DNA of 16,162 nucleotides from the NCBI GenBank assembly GCA_958349075.1, contig CATWBR010000037.1:1-16162 (forward strand), given 5' to 3'. The position numbers were made by a program, and so were the translations under genes. The number at the start of each line of letters is the position of its first letter. Positions within the stretch are counted from its first letter, which is position 1. The notes under the pieces were generated by a model that saw nothing but the letters and a program-made list of their open reading frames with translations, ran no database searches and was not told where the DNA came from. Source of the stretch: an uncultured Clostridium sp. Its GTDB lineage: Bacteria; Bacillota; Clostridia; Lachnospirales; Lachnospiraceae. This document shows positions 7,634 to 16,162 of the stretch, one piece after another.

Positions 7634-9046
7634 TTATTTGGCTTCGATTTTCTCAAGGATACTTCTGGCGACGCTGATCCCGTTGGCGGAAGCCTGCTGG
7701 AGACCACGGGTGACGGAGGCTCCGTCGCCGATGGCGCGGAGGCCGCGTATGCTGGTCTCAAAGTCGGTGTTGACAACTACCTTGTTGGAATAGAATTTGA
7801 CCTCCACACCGTAAAGGAGCGTTTCGTCACTGGCAATGCCGGGCGTAACCTTGTCGAGAGCCAGAATCATTTCTTTTATATCGACCATGATGCGGTGCGG
7901 AAGAACTAAGGAAAGATCTCCCGGGACCGCATCTTTTAATGTCGGTATCAGGTTATTGCGGCAGAGGCGCTCCTCTGTCGTTCTTCTTCCTCTCTGGAAA
8001 TCTCCGAAGGTCTGCACCAGGATTTTCCCGTCGCAGAGCATATTGCTGAGCTGGGCGATATGTTTGCCGTACTCGATGGGAGTCTTGAACGGTTTGGTGA
8101 AATTCTTGGATACCAGCAGAGCGAAATTTGTGTTATTCGTCTTGTATTCCCTGGATTTATAAGCATGGCCGTTTACAACCGCAAGACCGTTCTCATAATA
8201 CTCGGTGGCCACCTCACCCGACGGGTTGGTACAGAAGGTGCGCACCTTGTCGTCAAAGGTAGGAGTATAGTAAACGAGCTTTGCCTCATAGAGGTTCTTG
8301 TTCAGGAACTCCATAACCTCGTCACGGACTTCAACCCTGACGCCGATATCGACGGTTCCAACCTCCGTATCAATGCCATGGCGGCCGCAGATGTGGCTGA
8401 ACCAGTCCGAACCTTCACGCCCGATGGCGGAGATGATCTCATCGGCGTAATACGTCTCATTGCCGTCCGTTACAACGGCTTTGGCAACGCCGTCCTCAAT
8501 GATAATATCATTGACCATGGTGTTGAAAAGCATATGTACGCCCTGCTTTATCAGGTGTTCCTGAAGACGGGTATATATTTTGTAGCCTTCCTCCGTGCCT
8601 AAATGGCGGATTGGGCATTCGATTAGCTTTAAGTTGGCCGTGATGGCCTTACGCCGGATTTCCTGAATTTCTTTCTGCTTATCAACGCCGTAAACGTTCT
8701 CATCCGCGCCGAACTTCAGATAAATGTCGTCGGATTCCCGGATCAGCTCCAGAGCCTTGTCATATCCCAGAATCTCCGGAAGATTGCCGCCCACGTCGGG
8801 TGACAGGGAAAGCTTGCCGTCGGAGAAAGCTCCCGCGCCTGCAAAGCCGGTGGTGATGGAGCAGGGCTTGCAGCCCACGCATACCTTTGTCTTACGTTTT
8901 GGACAGACTCTCTTTTCGATGGGTCTTCCCTTTTCAATCATCAGTATCTTCATATCAGGTTTTGCCTTGATTAATTCGTATGCGCAGAAGATGCCCGATG
9001 GGCCCGCGCCGATGATGATTACGTCTGCCTGATTCACTGTGTCCAT
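7634..9046 (-). CDS. FAD-dependent dehydrogenase, COG2509 type
   Basis: A 470-residue flavoprotein. Residues 8-40 form the N-terminal Rossmann fold with GAGPSG (13-18) and the acidic end of strand 2 (IEKG). FAGAGAFSDGKL (68-79) and the C-terminal GDGASVTRGLQQA block complete the FAD site. The family is described as an uncharacterised FAD-dependent dehydrogenase, so the substrate is unknown. Cys48, Cys56, Cys59 and Cys62 (C-x7-C-x2-C-x2-C) lie between the two FAD motifs. I recall such cysteines as a family feature; they could hold a metal or Fe-S centre or be redox active. The frame extends to 9082, but the ATG at 9046 has AAGGGGG at good spacing and starts at the Rossmann fold. No partner genes adjoin it. 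Confidence 0.88.
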   Translation of the reverse strand: MDTVNQADVIIIGAGPSGIFCAYELIKAKPDMKILMIEKGRPIEKRVCPKRKTKVCVGCKPCSITTGFAGAGAFSDGKLSLSPDVGGNLPEILGYDKALELIRESDDIYLKFGADENVYGVDKQKEIQEIRRKAITANLKLIECPIRHLGTEEGYKIYTRLQEHLIKQGVHMLFNTMVNDIIIEDGVAKAVVTDGNETYYADEIISAIGREGSDWFSHICGRHGIDTEVGTVDIGVRVEVRDEVMEFLNKNLYEAKLVYYTPTFDDKVRTFCTNPSGEVATEYYENGLAVVNGHAYKSREYKTNNTNFALLVSKNFTKPFKTPIEYGKHIAQLSNMLCDGKILVQTFGDFQRGRRTTEERLCRNNLIPTLKDAVPGDLSLVLPHRIMVDIKEMILALDKVTPGIASDETLLYGVEVKFYSNKVVVNTDFETSIRGLRAIGDGASVTRGLQQASANGISVARSILEKIEAK

Positions 9047-9328
9047 AATGTTGCCCCCTTTTAATTTAACTAAAAAAACCAACTGCGGATTAATTAGTAT
9101 ACGACAGTAAAGCTGTCGCCTATAGTCAACTATTCCGGTAGCTGGTAGAAACGTTCAACCAATCATGAACTTATATAAGCACAACACTTGAATTCTACCA
9201 TAATCGGGGAGAGAGGGCAAGAGGTTTAGGAGGGATAATTCCTGCTATTTCCTCTTTTTCTGTATCAAAAATGCCGTCAGAATATCGAAACCTATGATGC
9301 ACGAAAAAATAGGGATTTAATTGAGCAG
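9047..9328. other. Gene-free gap with nested inverted repeats upstream of the FAD enzyme
   Basis: I see no gene here. CGACAG-TAAAG-CTGTCG (9102-9118) is a perfect 6+5+6 inverted repeat next to a TATACT sequence on the minus strand, so it could be an operator or a leader hairpin for the FAD enzyme. TGGTAGAA (9143-9150) and TTCTACCA (9193-9200) are perfect 8-bp complements 42 bp apart. I could not find a promoter with good boxes and spacing on either strand. Confidence 0.45.
9219..9259 (+). terminator. Terminator-like hairpin inside the gap
   Basis: AAGAGG (9219-9224) pairs with CCTCTT (9251-9256), with an inner AGGA/TCCT pair (9228-9231 and 9240-9243). The T tract runs over 9255-9259. It would end a + strand transcript, yet no + strand gene precedes it. 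A short RNA from 9100-9260 is therefore possible but unproven. Confidence 0.3.
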
Positions 9329-9631
9329 ATGAGGACGCTGCCGGCAGGCCAGGGGCCGGGGTGGTGAGGGTGTGTATGAGTCTTCAGTCCCGGTTTGTAG
9401 GTTGTGGTGAGGGGGAATCCGGAGAAAAAAATTCCTGCGGGGACTCGCTCTCGCTTGTGAAGCGCACAGCGGATGCTAAGACGTCAAAGGACGCCGTCCA
9501 AGCACCGGCGGGCTTCAATGTCCCCTTCGGAAAGTTTTTCTCCTCCTTCCCCGGGCAGATGCTCGACGGGACTGAAGACTCCGCGAAGGTTATCGTCCGG
9601 CCCCTGGCCTGCCGGCGGCGTCCTCATTTTT
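9329..9631 (+). ncRNA. Large quasi-palindromic element: candidate structured RNA or MITE-like repeat
   Basis: The ends 9329-9359 and 9597-9627 are complementary over all 31 positions, the only non-Watson-Crick pair being T9339-G9617, a G-U wobble if the + strand is transcribed. Further helices nest co-linearly: 9378-9392 with 9567-9581 (15 bp), 9412-9417 with 9547-9552 (6), 9421-9429 with 9535-9543 (9), 9432-9435 with 9529-9532 (4), 9439-9444 with 9520-9525 (6) and 9458-9463 with 9512-9517 (6), about 77 pairs in all. TTTTT at 9627-9631 follows the closing stem as in an intrinsic terminator. TTTAAT at 9316-9321 could be a -10 box, but no -35 is evident. No transposase or target-site duplication is visible. 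It matches no RNA class I could recognise. Whether it is an RNA gene or a non-autonomous repeat is undecided. Confidence 0.55.
9484..9627 (-). other. 47-codon reading frame within the quasi-palindrome
   Basis: On the minus strand an ATG at 9627 opens a 47-codon frame ending in TGA at 9486-9484. AGGGAGGGTGG lies upstream at workable spacing. The start codon and first codons are the end of the palindrome's right arm, and by symmetry the left arm opens a 12-codon frame on the + strand. The product is polar, with no domain I know. I have an unverified impression that similar short frames are annotated in related Clostridium genomes, which would fit a multicopy element better than a true gene. Confidence 0.2.
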
Positions 9632-9632
9632 C

Positions 9633-9810
9633 CACCCTCCCTTTACATCCCTCCAAAAACCTGATAAAATGGCTAGGCACAGCGTTAGATTCTCATTGGA
9701 GGAAATCTAACGCTTTAAGGCGTGTCTGTCCGCAAATACCAGGGACGGATGAAGGACGATACTTAGAACCGAATCACATAAATTTGATCGTATAAAGGAG
9801 AATTTATCAT
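9633..9810 (+). other. Leader region of pth with a strong hairpin
   Basis: No gene is seen. AGCGTTAGATT (9681-9691) and AATCTAACGCT (9704-9714) form a perfect 11-bp stem with a 12-nt loop. Only TTT follows, so it is at best a weak terminator. A second pairing, TCTGTCC with GGACGGA (about 9725-9750, one wobble), lies downstream. These may be part of the pth leader or remnants of repeats. AAAGGAG before 9811 is the pth ribosome site. Confidence 0.4.
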
Positions 9811-10425
9811 ATGTATATTATAGCAGGACTCGGAAATCCCGGGAAAGAGTATGAGGGCAGCAGGCACAACGTGGGATTTATGACGCTTAATACGCTGGCA
9901 GACCGGTATCAGATTGATATCAGGGAAAAAGCGCACAAGGCCCTGATAGGAAAAGGAATGATTGAGGGAAATAAGGTAATACTGGTAAAGCCGCAGACTT
10001 ATATGAACCTGAGCGGAGAGAGTATCCGTTCCGTGATGGATTATTATAAGACGGAGCCGTCGGAATTTATCGTGATTTACGACGACATCAGCCTGGAACC
10101 GGGACAAATCAGAATCAGGAAAAAGGGCAGTGCAGGCGGGCATAACGGCATCAAGAATATTATCGCTCATTTGGGAACGCAGGAGTTTCCGAGGATCCGC
10201 ATCGGGGTGGGGGAAAAGCCGCCCAGGATGGACCTGGCCGACTATGTGCTGAGCCGTTTCCCGAAGGAAGAAAAAGAGGAGATGGATCAGGCGTTTCGTG
10301 ATGGGGCGGCGGCGGCCGTTTCCATGATGAACGAGGGGATTGACACGGCCATGAACCGTTTTAACGGATCGGCCAGAGCCCCGAAAAAAGAGACAAAGCA
10401 GCCGGAGGAGCAGATAAAGGCGTAA
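9811..10425 (+). CDS. pth: Peptidyl-tRNA hydrolase
   Basis: A 204-residue cytoplasmic esterase that recycles peptidyl-tRNAs released from stalled ribosomes. The conserved GLGNPG (residues 6-11), the catalytic His19 in SRHNVGF, TYMNLSG, the YDDISLEPG aspartates and GSAGGHNGIKN are all present, covering the known substrate and catalytic residues. The last 15 or so residues form a charged Lys/Glu/Gln tail beyond the core. The ATG has AAAGGAG upstream. mfd follows after 65 bp on the same strand, the usual pth-mfd order in Firmicutes. Confidence 0.97.
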   Translation: MYIIAGLGNPGKEYEGSRHNVGFMTLNTLADRYQIDIREKAHKALIGKGMIEGNKVILVKPQTYMNLSGESIRSVMDYYKTEPSEFIVIYDDISLEPGQIRIRKKGSAGGHNGIKNIIAHLGTQEFPRIRIGVGEKPPRMDLADYVLSRFPKEEKEEMDQAFRDGAAAAVSMMNEGIDTAMNRFNGSARAPKKETKQPEEQIKA

Positions 10426-10441
10426 AATCAATGATGCATAC

Positions 10442-10462
10442 AAACGGCAGGAAGGCCGTTTT
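10442..10462 (+). terminator. Weak hairpin between pth and mfd
   Basis: AAACGGC (10442-10448) pairs with GCCGTTT (10455-10461) around a 6-nt loop, and T10462 extends the run to four T before GG. It lies between the pth stop and the mfd start. It may act as a partial terminator that lowers mfd expression relative to pth. Confidence 0.4.
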
Positions 10463-10490
10463 GGTATAGTTAGAAAGAGCGGGGAACGAC

Positions 10491-14027
<3,537 letters not shown>

Positions 14028-14072
14028 GACGCATCGTCGGGATGGAGCATTAGGATACTTATGAAGAAACTG

Positions 14073-14094
14073 CCTGAAGAAAATTCGGGTTTTT
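14073..14094 (+). terminator. Intrinsic terminator after mfd
   Basis: CCTGAA (14073-14078) pairs with TTCGGG (14084-14089), one wobble, with a 5-nt loop, followed by TTTTT (14090-14094). It lies 46 bp after the mfd stop and 22 bp before the acetyltransferase start. Confidence 0.65.
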
Positions 14095-14115
14095 ATTGTT
14101 GAGAGAGGCGGTACG

Positions 14116-14976
14116 ATGATTGAGATTAGACCAGTAATTCAGGACAAAGAAAGATATTTACCACTGCTGATGGAGGCAGAGCCCTGTGAGGAGGAGATTG
14201 TCCGGTATCTCCGGGACGGTGAGCTGTACATTTTGGAAGAAAACGGTGAGACAGCCTGTGCGGCGGTGGTCCTTCCTCTGCCGGACAATACCTGTGAGCT
14301 TAAGAACCTGGTCACACGACAGAATTTGAGGGGGAGGGGGTATGCCGGACGTCTCGTAAACCGGCTGTGCGGAAGATACACCCAGACATTCACGGCCATG
14401 AGAGTGGCAGCCGGTAGTAAAGGGATGTCCTTTTACAGCCGTTTAGGCTTTACAGCCTGCGGCAGTGATAAGAGCTCCAGCAATCACATTTGCTGTCTGA
14501 TCCGGGAACTGCCGGTTGGTCCGGGTGCCCCGGAGGGGAGGATGCGGTACGTGCAGGTGGAAGTGGGAAGTCCGGCCTACGAGAGCACCCTGGATCTCCG
14601 CCAGCGGGTAATGCGTCTTCCTCTTGGATTGGACCTCTATCAGGGTGACATGAGCCGGGAAGGAGAATTTGTCCATTTTGCAGCGCTGGATGAGAAAGAC
14701 ATGGCATGGGGCGTGGTGGTGGCCGATCTGAGACACGACGGCACGGTGGAAGTCCGGGCCGCGGCGGTGGATCTGAGGAGCCAGCGGTCGGGCTGCGGAT
14801 GCAGGCTCATGACGATGATGGAGGATTATTGCCGCAGTCAGGGGATGAGAGAGATAATCCTGCATTCACGAAAAACAGCGGCGGGCTTCTACGAACACCT
14901 TGGATATTCAAAGACACCCGGAGAGTTCATTGAGGTGACAATTCCCCACTGCGAGATGCGCAGGATGCTGATATAA
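14116..14976 (+). CDS. Tandem GNAT-family N-acetyltransferase
   Basis: A 286-residue protein that appears to be two GNAT domains in one chain. The N-terminal domain (about 1-133) has the acetyl-CoA loop LRGRGYAG (71-78) and the FYSRLGF end motif (106-112). The C-terminal domain (about 145-286) has QRSGCGCR (223-230), AAGFYEHLGY (255-264) and an IPHCEMRRM end like the ElaA/YpeA group. Each half looks complete enough to bind acetyl-CoA. The substrate is unknown. It follows the mfd terminator by 21 bp with GAGAGAGG as ribosome site, so it may depend on read-through or a promoter I cannot identify. A domain duplication is less likely than a fusion, as the two halves differ clearly. Confidence 0.85.
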   Translation: MIEIRPVIQDKERYLPLLMEAEPCEEEIVRYLRDGELYILEENGETACAAVVLPLPDNTCELKNLVTRQNLRGRGYAGRLVNRLCGRYTQTFTAMRVAAGSKGMSFYSRLGFTACGSDKSSSNHICCLIRELPVGPGAPEGRMRYVQVEVGSPAYESTLDLRQRVMRLPLGLDLYQGDMSREGEFVHFAALDEKDMAWGVVVADLRHDGTVEVRAAAVDLRSQRSGCGCRLMTMMEDYCRSQGMREIILHSRKTAAGFYEHLGYSKTPGEFIEVTIPHCEMRRMLI

Positions 14977-14989
14977 ATTACTGCTCACG

Positions 14990-15027
14990 CCGTGTCCGGC
15001 AACAGGCTGCGAGATGCCCGGAAACGG
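14990..15027 (+). other. Hairpin after the GNAT gene
   Basis: CCGT-x-TCCGG near 14990 can pair with CCGGA-x-ACGG near 15018-15027, with one internal mismatch and a long loop. It is followed by CAAAAAC and no T tract. It is a possible transcript-end structure for the acetyltransferase but not a canonical terminator. Confidence 0.25.
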
Positions 15028-15046
15028 CAAAAACGACGTTTCGCGC

Positions 15047-15074
15047 TTGACAAAATGAGCATGGATGATATAAT
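15047..15074 (+). promoter_or_regulatory. Promoter of the GntR leader
   Basis: A perfect TTGACA (15047-15052) and a perfect TATAAT (15069-15074) with a 16-bp spacer predict a start near 15081. That is about 200 nt before the GntR start codon and so defines a long leader. Confidence 0.85.
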
Positions 15075-15196
15075 CAAAAAATAAGTAAAGGAAATTTTTA
15101 CCTGACAACCGGCTCTGACAACTTCCCGCAAGGGAATGGCGCGCCCTCCGTTATCGTCATAATTTGAGAGGCCGGACAGCAGAGTCTGTTTATTCA

Positions 15197-15232
15197 ATCA
15201 AGGCGGATACACGATAACTATCGTCCCTTGAT
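15197..15232 (+). promoter_or_regulatory. Antiterminator hairpin
   Basis: ATCAAGG (15197-15203) pairs with CCTTGAT (15226-15232). Inside, ACGATA (15211-15216) pairs with TATCGT (15219-15224), separated by a 7-nt bulge on the left and one base on the right, giving 13 Watson-Crick pairs. Positions 15226-15232 are also part of the terminator's left arm, so the two structures cannot coexist. Confidence 0.65.
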
Positions 15233-15260
15233 ACAGGAAACTGTGTCAGGGGATTTTTTT
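15225..15260 (+). terminator. Intrinsic terminator in the GntR leader
   Basis: CCCTTGATACAG (15225-15236) pairs fully with CTGTGTCAGGGG (15241-15252). Two of the 12 pairs are G-U, the loop is GAAA, and A plus seven T (15254-15260) follow. It lies upstream of its own gene's start codon at 15282, so it would stop transcription before the coding region unless the antiterminator forms. Confidence 0.85.
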
Positions 15261-15281
15261 GAACGAATCGGGAGATGAAAC

Positions 15282-15941
15282 GTGGTACAAAAAGCGCAGC
15301 CGTACAAATATCAGGTGTACGATGAAATTAAACGGGGGATACTCAAGGGACAATATATGCCGGGCGACGTGCTGACGGAGAGAAAGCTGTCGGACGAGAT
15401 GGGAATCAGCAGGACACCGATACGTGAGGCGATGCAGATGCTGGCCCATGACGGCTGGCTGGTGATGGAGACTTATAAGGGCGCTGTAGTCAGGGAGTTT
15501 GATCTTGAGTATGTACTGGAAGTATTAAAAATCAGAAAATCCCTGGAGATGCTGGCCGTGGAGGACGCAGTCCTGAATCTGACGGACCGGGATCTGGAGG
15601 AACTGGAGGAGATCGCCAGATGCCAGAGGGATATGCTGAACCATTACGACGAATACGATTACATTGAGATGGATCGCAAATTCCATCAGAAGATTTATGA
15701 ACTGAGCCACAACAGGACGCTTCAGAGCCTGCTCAACAATTTTAATGACATTATTTCATTCTTCGGTATCCGCGCTTTGAAACAGAAGGAGCGGAAGATT
15801 ACAACGATGGAAGAGCACCAGAAGATTCTCAATGCCGTTAAGAGCAGGGATGCCGGTGCGGCCGTCCGTGCGATGGAAGAGCACATGTCGAAAACATTTA
15901 TCAATATTGAAGGCTATATGAAAGAACGCCGAAATCAGTAA
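15282..15941 (+). CDS. GntR family regulator, FadR/FCD subfamily
   Basis: A 219-residue regulator. The N-terminal winged HTH (about residues 7-72) carries the GntR signatures GQYMPGDVLTERKLSDEMG and SRTPIREAMQML. The C-terminal all-helical FCD ligand domain (about 80-210) keeps the metal-site pattern Asp131-x3-His135, His179 and His201, so a metal-assisted carboxylate-type effector (sugar acid or organic acid) is likely by family analogy. The start is GTG at 15282 with GGGAG seven bases upstream; the ATG at 15275 is out of frame. Expression appears controlled by the leader terminator just upstream. A palindrome at 16147-16156 suggests it represses the next, unseen operon. Confidence 0.92.
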   Translation: MVQKAQPYKYQVYDEIKRGILKGQYMPGDVLTERKLSDEMGISRTPIREAMQMLAHDGWLVMETYKGAVVREFDLEYVLEVLKIRKSLEMLAVEDAVLNLTDRDLEELEEIARCQRDMLNHYDEYDYIEMDRKFHQKIYELSHNRTLQSLLNNFNDIISFFGIRALKQKERKITTMEEHQKILNAVKSRDAGAAVRAMEEHMSKTFINIEGYMKERRNQ

Positions 15942-16022
15942 AACCGGCCGGCGGCGCCAGTTGTGCGCGGAACCGGTCTTCTTGCCATGGAAAAATTCAT
16001 GCCTGGTTATTCTCCATTTTCT

Positions 16023-16074
16023 GCTGTTTCTGTGCATCGTGAAGCGGTAACTAAGAAGGTACTGAATAGTTACA
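16023..16074 (+). repeat. 52-bp structured repeat, copy 2
   Basis: This matches 107-158 at 44 of 52 positions. Its hairpins are CGT-GAA-GCG (16038-16046) and a perfect GTAACTA/TAGTTAC stem (16047-16053 and 16067-16073). Relative to copy 1 the last stem pair changes from G-C to A-T and another from T-G to C-G, preserving the helix. It lies between the GntR stop and the promoter at 16110. Outside the repeat, GCTGTTT (16023-16029) can also pair with AAACAGC (16103-16109). Confidence 0.65.
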
Positions 16075-16109
16075 TTCTGCCTAAAAAATCATGTGAAAAC
16101 GAAAACAGC

Positions 16110-16138
16110 TTGACAATAGTGCACAATTATGTTATCTT
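16110..16138 (+). promoter_or_regulatory. Promoter of the next, unseen operon
   Basis: TTGACA (16110-16115, perfect) and TATCTT (16133-16138) are separated by 17 bp, predicting a start near 16145. No gene begins before the window ends at 16162. Confidence 0.75.
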
Positions 16139-16146
16139 TTATCAAG

Positions 16147-16156
16147 TGGTATACCA
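16147..16156. promoter_or_regulatory. Candidate GntR-type operator
   Basis: TGGTATACCA is a perfect 10-bp palindrome with the TGGT...ACCA half-sites typical of FadR-subfamily GntR regulators (ExuR/UxuR-like sites). It overlaps the predicted transcription start, where binding should block initiation. The GntR gene lies immediately upstream. I did not find the same palindrome before the GntR gene itself. Confidence 0.6.
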
Positions 16157-16162
16157 TATATC

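Larger units (their letters stand above)
15081..15260 (+). ncRNA. Candidate riboswitch/attenuator leader of the GntR gene
   Basis: The predicted leader begins with a folded region. CCGGCTCT (15109-15116) pairs with AGA-G-GCCGG (15167-15175, one bulged G). It encloses a TTCCC-GCAA-GGGAA hairpin (15123-15136, GNRA-type loop) and the self-complementary GGCGCGCC (15138-15145). CTGACAAC occurs twice (15102-15109 and 15115-15122). Downstream lie two mutually exclusive hairpins, an antiterminator (15197-15232) and a terminator (15225-15252 plus T7). This is the layout of a transcriptional riboswitch or protein-dependent attenuator. I could not match it to T-box, SAM, lysine, TPP, FMN, guanidine or c-di-GMP consensus features. 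The ligand is unknown. Confidence 0.6.

Noticed and set aside
9096..9129. Minus-strand promoter TTGACT ... TATACT for the FAD enzyme
   Set aside because: The two boxes are 22 bp apart, too far for a standard promoter.
9329..9627. Insertion sequence or known RNA gene (RNase P, tmRNA, SRP, 6S)
   Set aside because: There is no transposase frame or target duplication, and I saw none of the conserved core sequences of these RNAs.
9361..9795. 144-codon open frame on the plus strand across the quasi-palindrome
   Set aside because: It starts inside the structured element without a ribosome site, runs through the T tract and a second hairpin to just before pth, and has no domain. The frame is probably open by composition only.
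15136..15162. Eight-codon leader peptide (ATG to TAA) in the GntR leader
   Set aside because: It has no properly spaced ribosome site, since AGGGA is one base away, and its start lies in the GNRA hairpin. It has no run of identical codons suggesting ribosome-mediated attenuation.
15081..15260. T-box riboswitch upstream of the GntR gene
   Set aside because: The conserved AGGGTGGNACCGCG antiterminator sequence is absent, and the downstream gene is not a tRNA-ligase, amino-acid biosynthesis or transport gene.

Overview
The window reads as chromosomal DNA of a Lachnospiraceae-type Clostridium (Clostridium cluster XIVa). I infer this from the moderate G+C, strong AGGAGG-type ribosome sites, the protein families present and the clostridial order ftsE-ftsX-murein hydrolase activator-S41 protease. 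I cannot name the species. No rRNA, tRNA, CRISPR array, transposase or phage gene is visible. Twelve protein genes are well supported, and several intergenic regions carry more structure than usual.

Left block (1-5503, all +): a CdaR/PucR-like regulator is followed by ftsE, ftsX, a secreted coiled-coil M23 peptidase of the EnvC/PcsB type and a membrane-anchored S41 (CtpA/B) protease. FtsE (ATPase) and FtsX (membrane subunit) should control the M23 hydrolase outside the membrane during division or sporulation. The S41 protease may process cell-envelope proteins.

Middle (5504-9046): a Crp/Fnr-type regulator (-) is divergent from a CPA2-type cation/proton antiporter (+). They share a 113-bp promoter region with a perfect 6+4+6 inverted repeat that fits an autoregulatory operator. 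A convergent FAD-dependent dehydrogenase (COG2509 type, -) follows, separated by a hairpin terminator.

Gap 9047-9810 has no convincing gene but contains a quasi-palindrome of about 300 bp (9329-9627). Its terminal arms pair over 31 positions, with further co-linear helices inside, and a T5 tract follows on the + strand. It looks like either a structured non-coding RNA or a MITE-like repeat.

Right block (9811-15941, all +): pth (peptidyl-tRNA hydrolase), mfd (transcription-repair coupling factor), a tandem-GNAT acetyltransferase and a FadR-type GntR regulator. The GntR gene has a near-consensus promoter and a leader of about 200 nt. The leader ends in a 12-bp terminator with a T7 tract, and the terminator's left arm is also claimed by an upstream antiterminator hairpin. 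This is the architecture of a riboswitch or attenuator, and I could not assign it to a class I know. After the GntR gene the window ends with a near-consensus promoter and a perfect TGGTATACCA palindrome at its predicted start site, probably the GntR operator in front of the next operon.

A 52-bp structured repeat occurs twice, near each end of the window (107-158 and 16023-16074). The differences between the copies largely preserve base pairing.
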